Shown piece by piece: positions 11,554 through 25,000 of a DNA stretch of 64,000 nt. The position numbers and the translations under genes are program-made. The notes below the pieces were generated by a model. The model searched no databases. It was not told the origin of the DNA and worked only from the letters and a program-made list of their open reading frames with translations. The stretch's first letter is position 1, and the number at the start of each line of letters is the position of its first letter. The DNA comes from Drosophila persimilis (lineage: Eukaryota; Arthropoda; Insecta; Diptera; Drosophilidae): the NCBI RefSeq assembly GCF_003286085.1, contig NW_020825340.1:1302001-1366000 (forward strand). The letters are read 5' to 3'.

Positions 11554-13230
11554 TGTCTTTTGAATCCATGCGACAGTAACGGGTGGTTGTTCGAGTGGCG
11601 TTTCGGAGTGCAATGTATTCCGCTCAGTAACTGACAAAATTCTCCCTTTTCAAACCATATCTGGAGATCCAAATGGGTTTTTATGTTCGTTTTAAAAATA
11701 AAAGTAATATTTTTCTGCATAAGCTAGAAAAAAATATAAAAATAGTATTTTTCAGAGAGTCAATCTGCTCTTGTGTTTACCCAATATTTTTTGGGTATTT
11801 TTGGGTATTTTTGATATCGCAAACCTGGTCATACATTTGCACATATCGGCCAAGCCATGATTGACAATACCATTGTACCGCCTTCCGATCCAAATCAAAC
11901 CTTCCCCCCACCCCCCCCACCCGACAGACCGTCTCCAGGCCCATTGTGGGGTGTGGGGTGTGGGGGGCGTGAGGCGAGATAGAAAACGGAAGAAAATGGA
12001 TGAAAATGCTTCTCCGACACAGGGCCTGTCACTGTTTTAACAATTCATCTTAATAGAAATAAAAAATGGCGCCGCTGGCGTTGGACAGTCCGGCCCGTCC
12101 GCCTCGCCTCGGCTCGCCTCCCCGCCTCCCCGCCACCAGACCACTCCACCCATTGCCTCCCATCGCCACTCCTCCCCTTTGTCCAGCTTTTGCTATTTGT
12201 CACTGGTTCGTTGTGTGTGGCAGTGGGCGCTCTGGCTCTGGTTCTGACTCTGGCGCTGCTGCAGTGGATCAGCATCAGCATCAGCCCCTCCGACAGAAGC
12301 TTTCTCTCCGTATTTCCTTGTTGTCACGTTGTTGCTTTTGGGGGGCTTATACGTGGTAGTCGTCCGGTACATGGGGCTATACTGGGTGCCGCTAGAATAC
12401 GAAAACCGAATGGACTTCCAGCCCGATGATAAGCCCGACCAAGGGGTATCCCATAGTCGCCACTCGAAGACTTTTTTGTAAAGTTCCTGTTTGGTTTCTT
12501 CTGCTTTTGTCGACCGCCAGTGATGGGGGGGGACTTACACATGTCAGTTAATGCTGAAAAAATGTTTACACAACACAATTGCCATACGCCGGGGGTTGGG
12601 GGTGGGGTGGTGGGCCCCAGCAGGGGGTTGCGGACACCGATGCCAAAACTTTTAAAGGCCAGTTTTCCATCATCTTAGTTTAGTTTTTTGTGTGCGTGTC
12701 TGTGTGCGTGTGTGTGTGCTGTGGGGTAGCTGGGGGCAGCTGGGGGCAGCTGGGGGTCGCTGCAGCGGGGTCGTTGTCGAACAGGATAAAAGTCAGTGGC
12801 GTACAATTAATCAAATGCATGATTTATATTCCTCTAGCCTTCATTCAAGTCTAACCTAAATACGTCCCGCTGGGCCGGATCCTGTCAAATGAGATGTCGG
12901 GGCGGGAACAACTTACTGGCAACTCCGTCCCGTACAGGCAAAGACCGGACCAGGAGCCCGGGTATAATTTAACTTTCAAGAAAACGCGCACCTCAAAAAA
13001 TAGGAAAGAGGATTGCAAAATAGTACAAAGAGGCATGAAGAGGCACTGGTGACAGTGTGGTCCAACGAATATGTTAAAGATATTCCCGTAAGCATTCAAC
13101 ATTCTGCGATGACTGCTCTGAAGGCCATATTTCACATATTTTGCAGCTTCTAATTGCTCTCTAGCACCGAATCGATTAGCTCCTCATGATGATAGATAAC
13201 AAGCATCCAGTGATCCATCCAAGTGGGCCG

Positions 13231-13395
13231 TTACATATCTCCAGGCACCTCCAATTTCCAATTTCTGGTAGCACTGGTGTCCCAGTCCTCGATCTCCTGT
13301 ATAATGGAGCGGTACAAGCGACACTCCACCTTGGAATGTATTCTATGATTCCAATCTAGGGTCGAGGAAAGATGTCTTCTGGCTAGGGCTTTCAG
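13231..13395 (-). pseudogene. possible decayed or unrecognised exon
   Basis: A 54-codon minus-strand frame without ATG reads like a real globular protein, including HSKVECRLYRSIIQEIEDWD and NWKLEVPGDM before a TAA. After that stop the same frame stays open to 13150 and again reads plausibly (WMDHWMLVIYHHEELIDS). This would fit a broken gene with one nonsense codon, or an exon ending at the TAA. Possible acceptors (CCCTAG) lie near its start. I do not recognise the family. It is short enough to be chance. Confidence 0.22.
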
Positions 13396-16318
13396 TCACT
13401 ACCGACCATACAATATATCGATAGAGTGCGTGGATTTTGCATTGGAATCATTCTGGTTACTAGTAAATAAATAAAACAGTAAGAGCCACGGATTTGATAT
13501 AGCAAATCCATTTGCCTGTGTCATCTGGTGGTTCCACTCACCTCCACGATGGGTCTCTCTGGACACGTGGCACTGGGGAATGGGCAACACGTCTGCACAT
13601 TTACCGGGTCCGCTAGACACACAAATGCACTTCGGGAGTGCGGAACGGGATTCAATGTGCGGGAGTGTGGTGCTGGGGGGTGGGGGCCGGGTTCCGCTAA
13701 AAGCCCTAACCAAAGCCCCGGCCAGGCACTTAGGCTGGCAATCCTTTCTTTGCTAAAATCAAAATTCTAGGCAGGGTCTCGGGCCAGCTACTACCTGGAT
13801 GGAGATGGCGATGGCGATGGCTACGGCTATGGCGAGAGCCGATAAAACTACACACAAGCTTCCCCCGGATCCAGGGCGCTTCCAAAGAGGATTCGAAGGA
13901 ATGCCTATACCCGTATCCACCGGCGAATGGACCACTTAGGACGCCTTTGCGGCAGCGGAGGACAACCAGTGTGGCTGTGCCTTGCCTCTTTTAATGCGCA
14001 GCACGTTTTTCCAATAAAATAGCAACAGCAACAGCTACAGCTACAGCTACAGCTACATTGGCAACAATCCTTTAAGTTCTTCGATACATCTGAGTGGAGC
14101 GGAGCGGAGCGGAGCGAAAGGCAGTGGAGAGAGCCGGTTCTGATACCCTTTTATTCTTACAGAGTGCGAGCGGGAGTGCCACATTCGAGTCAGTATCGCC
14201 ACTATTAATATGATTATTAATCATTATTATAATGGCATACACAATGGAGTATATATCAGGGGTTGGTTCCCGCATCGATCATCACTTTCGGATCATTTCT
14301 GAAGTCAGAACAGGCCAACATTGATGAAAGCTTACCATCGAACACTATTAGATATCTTGTAGTCGCAATGGTCTCCTTTCAAGCTGGTTCTCGCCTTCTA
14401 AGCAAGGAGCCAACTGCCATGAACATCGATTTTCATGTGATTTGTGTAGACGTGTTTGGGTTTTATTGATTTTCACTTGATTCTCTCCATATGCTTAAAT
14501 ATACTTAAGCCAGTACGTGCACATTTCCATCCGCATTCGCAATTCGCAATCGGTCCCCATCCCATCCCCGGCCCCATCTCAACCCAAGACCAAGCATCCC
14601 ATGGCATCCCTACCGAGGAAGCAAGCAAGCAAGCGGCTCTAATGTCAGGATCATGCGAGGTTATCAACATAATTTCCAAAACCCAACCATCCGCACCAGC
14701 CTCCTTCTGCCACTCCACTCCACTCCACTCCGCTCCACCCCCCAACACCAGCCACAACATGATTCTAGTTTATGATGTAGTAGGTCTCTGTTTCCTTTCC
14801 TGCACCATCATCGGGGCGGGGTGGGCGGTGTGTGCTGTCGAAGATGGGCGCGTGTGCGGCTTGATAAGACTCCTTCCTCCTTCCTCCTTCCTCCTCGCCA
14901 GCAATTCGGCTCAATTTGGTTTGGCTTCTTCCATCGGCTATCCCCCGGGGAATACTTATTTTTTGACAGCCTAGTTGGGAGTCGGGCATCAGGCATCTCA
15001 GGCATCAGGTTGAGGAAAATGTCTTTTTATTTTAAACCGAAAAGGCGCTGCTTGAAAGTTTCTCGTTTTAAACCGTAATATAATACACCCATAACGAGGG
15101 ATGTCTCTGCTGTGGAAATATAGATACCAACTGACGGACCGCTGAAAGTCGATATACCATATCTTTGTGCTACTATCTTTTTGAATTAACATCCAATAGA
15201 TGTATAGATCGGCACCCACAAGTCTGGAAAAACGTATAGAATCTACACTCAGCGAAAAATGAAACACACGCCTTTATATTATACCTACGACATATATTGA
15301 ATTCGTTAGGCTTATTCTCTGGGAGCTCACTTTTAAAGACTTCGAAGAGCCCAATGGTCGCGAGCTGCAAGAGCACTCGTCTCAGGATTTGATAAATATA
15401 TCGATGGGAATTGAAATTAGGCCTCGGCAGTGTCGCAGTCACAGGCACTGGCACAGGACCAGCCTATCCTGTGTAAGTGTAAGTGTAAGTGTAAGTGTCC
15501 TGTCCTGTCTTGTCTTGTTGCACGACAATTGGATTGGGATGTAGTACGTATTCGCTGGCGCAGGCCGGGAATAAGATGTGCCATTGCCAATGGTTGATGG
15601 TGGCCCATCAATTTGGGGGCAACGGCTGTAGCTGGGGGCAATCAAAGTGCCTGGCATTTCTGGAGCCCACTGGGGCCCTGGCCCGGGTCCGGGTCCGGGT
15701 CCGGGCCGGTGCTGGCTGCCAGTTGGCGCGCTCGTTACTCATTTCGTTTCGGTATGGCTGACATTTGACATGATTATGTACATTTGTCCCCCGGTGGCAC
15801 CGCGAAAAGCTGACGTAATTTGCAAACCCCGAACCCGAACTCAAACCCAAGCCAAAACCCAAGAAACACTGCGGATGGCTGGATAGGGTGGTGTGTGGTG
15901 TGGTGGTGACCCCGACGACCGGCAGCTCTAATCTATCAGCGTTTACCGTCGAATTCTTGCACTTTTCCTCTTGGCGCGACAAGAGCTCCTTAGCCCAGGC
16001 ATTCTCGCTCTCATTCACACTTCCTTTTTCGTGTTTCGGCTCCTTTCGCTACTTCGAGGACATGGCAGGCGGCAGGCACAAGTGTCCTCACAGCACTTTT
16101 TTCTTCTTTTTTTTTTTACTTTGTAACGCAAATTCTGAAGTAAGCATGAATAATGCATGCATTGTGTGTAATTCTTCAAGTACTTTGCTTCAAGCCGACG
16201 ACAAGCACACATCAGCCAGCGGCCCCAGTCCCCAGTCCCCAGTCCCCAATCCCAGTCTCCGCCCTTCCAGACCATACCACAACCTATTTATATTGCTGGG
16301 ATCCTGGAGATTCTTTTG

Positions 16319-16344
16319 GTGTGTGTGTGTGTGTGTGTGTGTGT
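16319..16344. repeat. (GT)n microsatellite
   Basis: Uninterrupted run of 13 GT units. Confidence 0.9.
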
Positions 16345-18154
16345 TTTGCGGGGTGTCGAAATTTATTGCGCGCTCTTTGAATTACAAATGTATTTAAATA
16401 TTTTTGGGTACCACGAACTACTCGGCGAGGGGGCGTGGGACTTACTTGCTATTGCCCTCATGGGCTAGACGGTATTTCTATGCTGATTCGATGGAAACAA
16501 GGATCCTGTATGGTGGGTATTCATTAATTCAATAAATATAAATAAAAGCGGGCCTTGATTTATTCATATATCGATCTCTCCAGGCTTGCAAGTGCACCCA
16601 ACTTCAGCCTCAGCAGAGAATCGATATGCACTTGCAGGCGAGAAGCTAATGACAAGGCTGGGGCCTGGCCCAAGACGCCCCTTTAATGGAGCTGTTTACC
16701 TGAATAATGAAGAAACCAGAGACATGAAACAAGGCACTGTCCAAGCCCCACAACATCTGATGTGATGGGGGCTACCATTCTGGCAGGTTCCCATAAGACA
16801 TTGCCTTCAAAATTCCGGATCACAATCAAAGAATTTCCCTCCACTAATAAGAAAATCGAATGACAGTCGAGTGGAAAGTCCGTTAATGAAATGCAATTGG
16901 AAGGTCTTCAAAATGTACTCTGCTGCTTGACAGAAATACTGTTCCATAAGGAATCATCTTGTATTTTCGCCGACTTTCCTGGAACATTCGAAAGAATGCG
17001 AATATGAAACGTTTTCTAAGTCTATTGTGAAATTCTTTGTATGAAAAAGTTGGCAATCTCCTTCCTTAAATCTACTCTAAGGCTCTTGTATCCCGGGACT
17101 TAAACGAGTTACATAATGGGTTCACCAAAGGGCGGACAGATGGGGCTTTTAAATCTCGGAAAACTGATTGAACCGCCGGATCGAAGTGAGATGAAAATGG
17201 AAAATGGAAAAATGGACCAGCATTTCAGCACGATATAAATTATACAAAAAAGTTACGAAAATATGCACGAAAGTCAGAAGTTTTAAGTTTTTGGGAAATG
17301 GAAAATGGGAATTTTATTTGGCATTAGTTGCCTTTTAATGCTATTAGGGACCCCTGACCCCCGCCGTAGGCTTACGGAATACTCGGCCACCGATGGAAAT
17401 TCACTTTGTCATTTACACAGCCATTAGCTGGGGCACGGCACAAGAATGCCCGAGAGCAGCACAGCGATGAGAAAAGCGAATTCCGCTTTTTATTCTTGCC
17501 ATTTTCTTGCCGGTGTCACGTCTAGAAACGGAGTGGACAGCCAGCCCGAGCCTGAAAGCCCGGCCCGTGCTGTTGTTGACCAAATGAGCACCGCCATAGC
17601 CGCCCTTAAGGTACATCCAACTTTCCATCGAACGGATGGGCACGGGAAAGAGGATGGTGGATGGGGAATGGGGAGTGGGGGGGATGGATTCAAACTTTTA
17701 AAAGTTTTCAGCTTTTCACTTTTTTCTTTTCAATTTAGGCGAAGAAGCTGTATCGAAAGAAGGAGAGCCTTGGGGAGGAGAGTGGAGTGGAGTGGAGTGG
17801 AGTGCCATGGAGCGTCGTTAATGGTTTTTGCGAAACTTATGAAACAAACTATGTACGGGGCGGGTCCACTCCGCCGCACAGGACCAGTCCAGGGTCCGGT
17901 GTGACATGGCTGCTAAGGGGCGAAAAGTACCGAAAGAGGGCTGCTCCAGTAGTTGCAATGAGGCTAGATCTTCTTTGGCTTTGGACTTAATGGAAATCTT
18001 CAATCGATTGCAGTTCTCATGTCGTATAAGCAAGGCCGAGGCTCTACACAGATACTCGCTCTCTTCCGCTCTTCCGAACACGCACACTGCACGAGGAAGA
18101 GTGTGTGTGTGTGAGAGAGAGGGGGAATGAGCCACTGCCACTTCATTTGTTCCT

Positions 18155-18320
18155 TCTAGAATGATCCGATCTGGTCTGGTAGATATAGCGACTTGGCTAT
18201 TGATGCTAATCAGGAATATATCTGCTTTGAGGCCTGGAATCGCCTCCGTGTGGGCTAATATATCGCTTAACTCTTTGAGTACCGGATATACAAATTATAT
18301 GGTATCATTATTTTCGGAGA
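18155..18320. mobile_element. decayed transposon-type sequence
   Basis: The stretch with TTGATGCTAATCAGGAATAT, then GCTTTGAGGC..GGAATCGCCTCC, ending near GAGTACCGGATATA, resembles a segment common to many Drosophila transposable elements: a 'gatcagaatatatatactttatggggtcggaaacgcctcc'-like core with a terminal '..accgggtata'. No coding capacity remains. The match is from memory of the consensus, not an alignment. Confidence 0.45.
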
Positions 18321-21164
18321 AGGGGCTTTTGTAGTGACGATTTTGGGATAACAAAGATAATCCTCAAGAAACCCTCGCAGATCCCACACACACACACAAA
18401 CACACACAATTGCAATGCCCTGTAATGTCACGTACTTTCACTTTTCTCCTCTTACCCCATCCATATCCCTATCCCCATCCCCGTCAAAGCAAATGGCCAG
18501 GACCAGGGCATGGCGGCAATGCGTCGTCCTTCGAAAACGAACCCATTCAAAGCCTCCGTGCGTTTGAATTCTATTAGCTCCAGAAAGGATTTTCTCTTCT
18601 CTGGGACAGGCTGCTGTCATAAGCACTTTTTCAGTGTGGCCCCCTCTTGGCCCCCAGGCCCCAGAACAGGTCCGGGTCCGGGTCCGGGTCCGGGTTCTGG
18701 TCCGTTCGCCTCCTGCGTTACGTTTGTCATTTACCCCGGGGGTGTATTTTCATCATTTTCATTTCTGGGGCTTGCCTGAGTTCTGGCTTTGGCTTTGGCT
18801 CCGACTCCGGCTCCTCCTACGGCTCTCTGGCTCCTGGCTCCTGGCTCCCCGCTCCTGGCTCCTCGGTCTCGTGGTCGTGGTCGTGCCATGCACATCCAAT
18901 TGACATTTCAGCTTAAGTCATTGTATGAGGCAGTCAGCAACAAAGGGAACGAATGCCAGGGAAACGGAAAGCAAGCAAAGCAAAGCCCGGACAAGTAGCA
19001 AGCTGAAGCTGTCCGCCATTCAAACACCCGACGATGAACCGACCCACGGACCGACCGACCAACGGGCCAACAGACCAACGGACCAACGGACCAAGCGGGG
19101 GCCATTCGACCCTGTCGGCCCTGTGCGGCGGCGGCGGAGGCGGCACTGGCGGTGGCAGTGGCAGGGCTGTGCATTTATTCTGCTCACTGTGCGAAAAACA
19201 AAGCGCCAGGAAGGAAGTAAAGTGCAAAAGCTGCAACGGCAACAAAGGCGCACACAATTACCAAGCACTGTGTCCTCCCCAGGACGGGAACCGGGGTAGG
19301 GGCTGCTCCTCGTGTTTACACAAAAACATTTAGACTGATCCAGAGATAGACGTAGCGCGGGGTCTTTGAATGTGGGTTAATGGATGAGGCAAGGGTTGAG
19401 CAGAGGGACTGCGACTGGCACTGCGACTGGGACAGTCGGAGAAAGGATTGACATGGACAAAGGCAATGATGAGAACTCCCCTGGGACGGCGGACCGATCC
19501 GATGGATGTGGCAAATGTCACAGACAGGGCTTACTAGCTTTCTACCAATTAGTTGCCGCCTTCTTGGGGCGGGCTTGAAGCCTGTTCCGGCTCAAAGGCT
19601 TCGAAGGATCGCATCACAGCACATCACTACTTCGGGGCGAGAGTGAAAGCCACATCGGAAAGTAATGTTGGAATTCGCCATACCATGAAAAGTGCTCTCT
19701 CGGGGGGTGCCACAGACTAACAACGGAGCAAATGAAGGCAATATCTCAAATGGGAACCACATAAACGAAATAATAAATATCAAATGATTCCATAATGAAT
19801 GCCAGGCCGGGCAGGAAGGCATTTCGTTTGCCTAGAGACGGGACTGCCTGACTGCCTGACTGACTGGGTGACTGGCTGACTGACATGCCAAAGGACCAGG
19901 GTGGTCCCTGCCCGCCCTCGTCCCGGGCTGGCATTTCTTTCATTACAGAAATTGCGAAGAGAAAATAAAAAATTTCTTAATTTCGTTTCGTTTCATCATC
20001 AGGAGCAGCGGCAGCGACAGGCAGCAGCGACAAGATTTACAACATACTGTGAGCATAAAATAAAAATCTTATTTTTGTTCAAATGCGAGCGAACGAATAG
20101 GGGGGGGAACGGAGCAGAACGGAGCAGAACGGGCCAGAACGGAGCAGGACGCGGGGTCACAGCGGGGCGAGCGAAATAAATAAATAAAATAAAAAAAAAG
20201 AAAGCCAGGGAATAGAATGAATAAAAATACTCGAACGTACAAAAGGCAGCGCCAAACTGACACAGCGCCCAGGCCATTGTCTGGCCGAAGCCAAGCCACC
20301 CCCTGGGTGCTGCGGGGGAGGGCGGTGGCGTTGACAACCTTAATAGTTATAGAGGATATGTGTGGGGCCGGGGCGTGCTGCTCCCAGGACCTTCGCAATT
20401 GGAACGCATACATCGTTCCCCCGGCATCATCGAGTGCAATAAAACGCACATGTGTTTCCCTCCATCCATCCATCCATCCATCCTCCATCTCCATCTCCCC
20501 CCCTACGCCTCATAATTTCTGTGCGGTTGGCAAATAAATTTGATTTTGAGCGAATTGCCGTAGATTGACTCGCTCTCACTGCGAATGGAAGTTAACTCCC
20601 GTTGTACGTACTGGCACTCGCTAGCAGCTCCTGGCAACCGACCCCCCTACCATCCCACCCCACCCCCCCCACACATTGGAGAAAGGAATTCGTTTTCCGC
20701 TTTCTGCTGAGCTCGGCTCGATTATACCTCCCACACCCCTCGCACCCCTCGAGGGGAGCTGTTCGTTGACCTTCTCCATTGAAGAGAAGATCCAGCGCGC
20801 GACCCCCGACGCCTGCGGCCCCCCCACACACACACCCACACACACACACACACAAAAGGGAAATTGAAACCGTATTGCCATAATAATTTATATACAGAAC
20901 AGATATTCTTGGATTGCAGAAATCAAAGGAAAAATCCCCAAATAATAACGAATGCCCACATAAAGAGTTTTTTTTTTGTTTGCCCCAATTCTCTGGCAAG
21001 AAAGCGCTTGTTAAAGTCTTATCCCCCATTTAGAGCCCCACTTTACAGGAAGCTGGACAGTAAGTCCTGTAAATCCAAAGGAATAGGCTCTGAATTATTC
21101 ATATTTTCACTAAGATCTGAAAATGTGTAACCCATAGACTTGCACCGAGAGTGGACATTGTTTA

Positions 21165-22060
21165 ATCATACAAATATTTGCATTAAATACCTATGCTCAT
21201 TAGGTATTCATAATAAATATTGTAATATTTAGATTAAATATTTTAATTTTTAAATTAAATATATTTCCTACAAATGTAATATATTATTATTTTATATTAT
21301 ATTATATATTATATATATATAACATATTATAATATGTTTCTATTTTTATTTTTTTTTTTTATTATTTTAATTTTTTAAATGTATTTTGCATTATTAATTT
21401 TCTTACTCTTATCTTTTAATATTTAGATAAAATATATATCTAATAAATTAAATATATATATGTATATATTTTTCTAATTTTTTAAAACAAATATGTTAAT
21501 ATTTGAAATAAATATTTAAGTATTTATAATAAGTATTTTAAAATTTAAACAACATTTTTTTGTACTTGATTCAATATATTTCCTATTTCATTTTATGTAT
21601 TTTTTTTACTATTTTATTTCATATTTAGATCAAATATAAATACATATATCTCACAAATTGAATATATTTTTTTATTTTCTAATTTTTAAAAATAAATATT
21701 TTCATATTTTCATGTTTGATTAAATATATGTATGTCCTACAAATGTATACAATGTATTTTATAGTATGCTTCTATTTATCTTTTTTTTATTATTATTGTT
21801 CATTTTATTTTATTTTGCATTATTCATTTTTTTTTTAATCTTTTCTTGCCATATTTAGATCTCTCTCATAAATTATATATATTTTTTGATGTTCTTATTT
21901 TTTAAATAAATATTTTTATATTTAGAATTAATAAATTTCCTACAAAATGTAATATGTATATTATTACATTATTTAATACATTCAATGTTTATTTATTAAT
22001 TTAAAAGTTTTTCATATTTTAATTTCACTATTTTTGCATCTGAAAACTGAATATTTCATT
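21165..22060. repeat. very AT-rich block of degenerate ~200-bp repeats
   Basis: About 0.9 kb that is almost only A and T. The motif ATATTTAGAT recurs at about 21231, 21418, 21627 and 21853, and a motif like TTTCCTACAAATGTAATAT recurs at about 21264, 21731 and 21934. The spacing of about 190-210 bp suggests a decayed tandem array. Its borders are sharp against ordinary DNA on both sides. Confidence 0.6.
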
Positions 22061-25000
22061 TGAATAGTGCTGTTTTCTTATTCTTTTTCCTTTTTCTTTG
22101 ACTTTCTGCTAGTCGTGGCTTTATTGGTCTTCCTTCCGCCTGCCTTTTGTGTGAAGGTGCTGAAAGCCGAAGAAATATGAATACTTTGATGAGAATTCCG
22201 CGAAAGTTGGGCAAAGATTTTAATTATGTTCTCTTCTGCCGAGGGATGTGCTGGGGCATACTCCCACATATCTAAATACATTCTGGATCTTCTAAATAAA
22301 CGAAGAGGAGCGCGTTAGACTGGCCGGAACGTTCATTTGACAGATGTTTAACACTCGCCCCAGCACCAGCACCAGGAGCCAAAGGCAGGAGTGGGAGCAG
22401 GAGTGGGAGCAGAAACCGGAACAGGAACAGGGCCAGAAATAGAGATAGGGCCCAGGCGAGGGGCTGGGGCAGGGGCAGGGGCAGCGAAGGCAAAGAATAA
22501 TTCAATGCAAAAGGAAACAACGCGGCGCAAGCACGCGCTGATAAATGGAGTGGGAGGGGGAAATAGAAGGACTGGCAATGGGGACTACGGATTGGCGAAG
22601 GAAGAGGGGGCATGGGGCTGGGGCAGGGGCTGGGGCTGGTGACGGAGGTCGCAGGAAGCGCGTAGAAACGGAAACGCAAAGGACAAACACGCCAGGGGCA
22701 GAGGACAAAGGTCACAGGCAGTGGGGCGGTGGGGCGGAGGGGGGAGGGGGGCTCTCTGAGGTGTTGCCAACAGGAAAAGCTTCAATCAGCAAAAAAGATG
22801 GGGCGGATGGGGAGAGCAACTACACATTTAGTGTTTATTTCGCATTTATTGAGAGCCGGGCCGGGAATCAGGAGACCGGGAATGAAATCAGCAAGAAATA
22901 AATGTCCTTGTCGCACAGCAGCAACCCTCCGTCTCCGTCGCCGTCTCCTTCTCCTCCTTCCCCTCCTTCCCCTCCTTTTGCGCATATACTCGTCGCACAC
23001 AATATATAAATTGTTTCCAAATCATTGGATACCCAGCCACAGAAATGCGAAAATGAAATTAAGTCCAACGGAGGAAAAGGCAACCCGAACTCTGGCTACC
23101 CTTAAGGCGGTCAAGAGGCGGGCTCCAAGGGGTTTTGTGGCGATCCCAAGACGGAGGACTAACAGGAGAGGCGATCAGCTGTAGTCCCAGGATGTAGGGC
23201 TCCTCCTTAGCCCCTTCAAGAGCGAACCTTGTCGAACAGCTGGCATGCCCGATGCCAGAAAGGATAGAGCCAAACAGAAGCCCTGAAGCTGAAAATCATA
23301 TGATCCTGATCTTGAACGGAGTCAGTCAACGAATGGAGTGCCCTGCTCCACTGAATAAAGATTTCGAAGGGAATGGAGAATGGGGAATGGGGAAATCTGC
23401 CAGAGACATTAAAATTAGAGTCGGAATGCCTTCTGGGCATGCCTGTCAGCCCACAATTGATGCGTGCGGTTTTAATGGACAGCAAACCACAGAGTTTTCG
23501 GCAATAACGAATCGGGCCACTGGCCAGCGTCCATCAAGCATAACCCACCCATAACCCAAGGGTCGTACAAATGGGTTTCCTCGTGGACTCGTGGACCCAT
23601 GGACGTTTGATGTATGACACTCCATAGGCTCGGCTCACAGCCGGGACTGACAAACAAGCTTTGATTTATATTTGATTTCGGAGCAGGTCATGCAACATTT
23701 GTTTGACTCCAGCCTCCAGTCTCCAGCCTCCAGCCTGCAGCCTCCGATTCGTTCTGCCCAAACTGTAATTTGTTTAAAAGGGATTAGTTGTCGGAGGAAA
23801 CAATCGATAGAAGATTACTCCATATTTGGATTATTTTTGAGTTTTGTTTGGGGATTATCTTCCGACTGGCTCTGGGAGGTTCATGTGTGAGGCATCGAAG
23901 ATTTCTTAAAAGAAAAGTTTCGCCTCAGATGCTGCGTCGGGGAGCGCGCGTGCCCCACAGTAGGAGGCTGGCTGCCACACATCCGTTCCGCCCCCCCGGC
24001 CGGCCTAAATACATATTTATTTATGCCTCCCTGCCATTTGTACAAAGTGTTTGCACTTAATAAACCCATTTCGCTAAGCCTCTGTCTGCTCCCACTGCTT
24101 CCGTTTTGTGCCGCTGCCGCTGCCCCCGTCCCTGCCACCACTCGTTGCCACACGCATTTAACTGTTATTCCAGCATTAAAAGTTCATTGAGTGGCAGAGG
24201 AAGTGAAAACAATTATCTCCAGGAAGGTGAAACATAAATCCTCGGATCCGAAAGTAAATTGCAAATTTTCGTTTATTGCTTTCTGTGTGTGTCACCCTGC
24301 CCCTGCCCCTGCCCCCGTCCCTGCCCCCGTCCCTGCCCCAGAGCCGAGGGGGAGATTTTTGCGGTTAAATCGAATCGATATTCTGTGTTATCATATTTAT
24401 TATGCAAACACACTCCACTCCACACTCCACGCCGACTGCCGCACCGAAATGCCAATTGGTGTTGAGTTGCCAAAAATGACACACGCGCCCAAAGAACCCA
24501 ACCGCAAAATCCCTCCGCCCTCCACCCTGCAACCTCCCCCCCTACGCACGGGCACCGGGGCAAATGGAAATACGGAAAAAGCCATAGAAACCCACCTACA
24601 CCTACGGGGATGGGCTCTAAGGCCGGGATGAAATGTATTTTGCTCTCTGCCTGGCCCTCAAGTGTGATTGGTATTGAATTGAACATCGAGGAGTGTCTTC
24701 CTGCTCTTCCGACGACTGCCACAAACACACACACACACATCAGGACTGTGTGTAATCAGGACAGCAGCCATTACCATTGCCACATCGCTTCAATTATCGT
24801 AAACTATATTAACATTACCTGAGAAATCAAAAGTGTTTTGAATTTTGGACATTTCTCTCATTCCAGATGGCAGAATGGCAGGATGGTAGGCCCCCTAGGC
24901 ATCCTATTTACTTGATATATGTACTCGCAGGTACAGAAAGAAGGAATGCCATTAGATATATTACTCAATCGACGATTCACCTGCAATGGATAGAACAGAG

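Larger units (their letters stand above)
11554..21160. other. non-coding interval, no gene supported
   Basis: About 9.6 kb without a convincing gene. It contains GC-rich satellites: CTGGGGGCAG-type repeats at about 12728-12760, GATGGC and CAGCTA runs at 13.8-14.06 kb, GGGTCC at about 15.68-15.70 kb and GGTCCG at about 18.67-18.70 kb. It also holds an (GT)n run, a transposon-type remnant at about 18.16-18.32 kb and a short protein-like frame at 13.15-13.40 kb. The longest ATG frame (17446-17904 plus) changes character midway and is judged chance. Confidence 0.55.

Noticed and set aside
17446..17904. 152-codon ATG frame
   Set aside because: Second half is built from simple GGGGAATGGGG and GGAGTGGAGTGG repeats; no domain.
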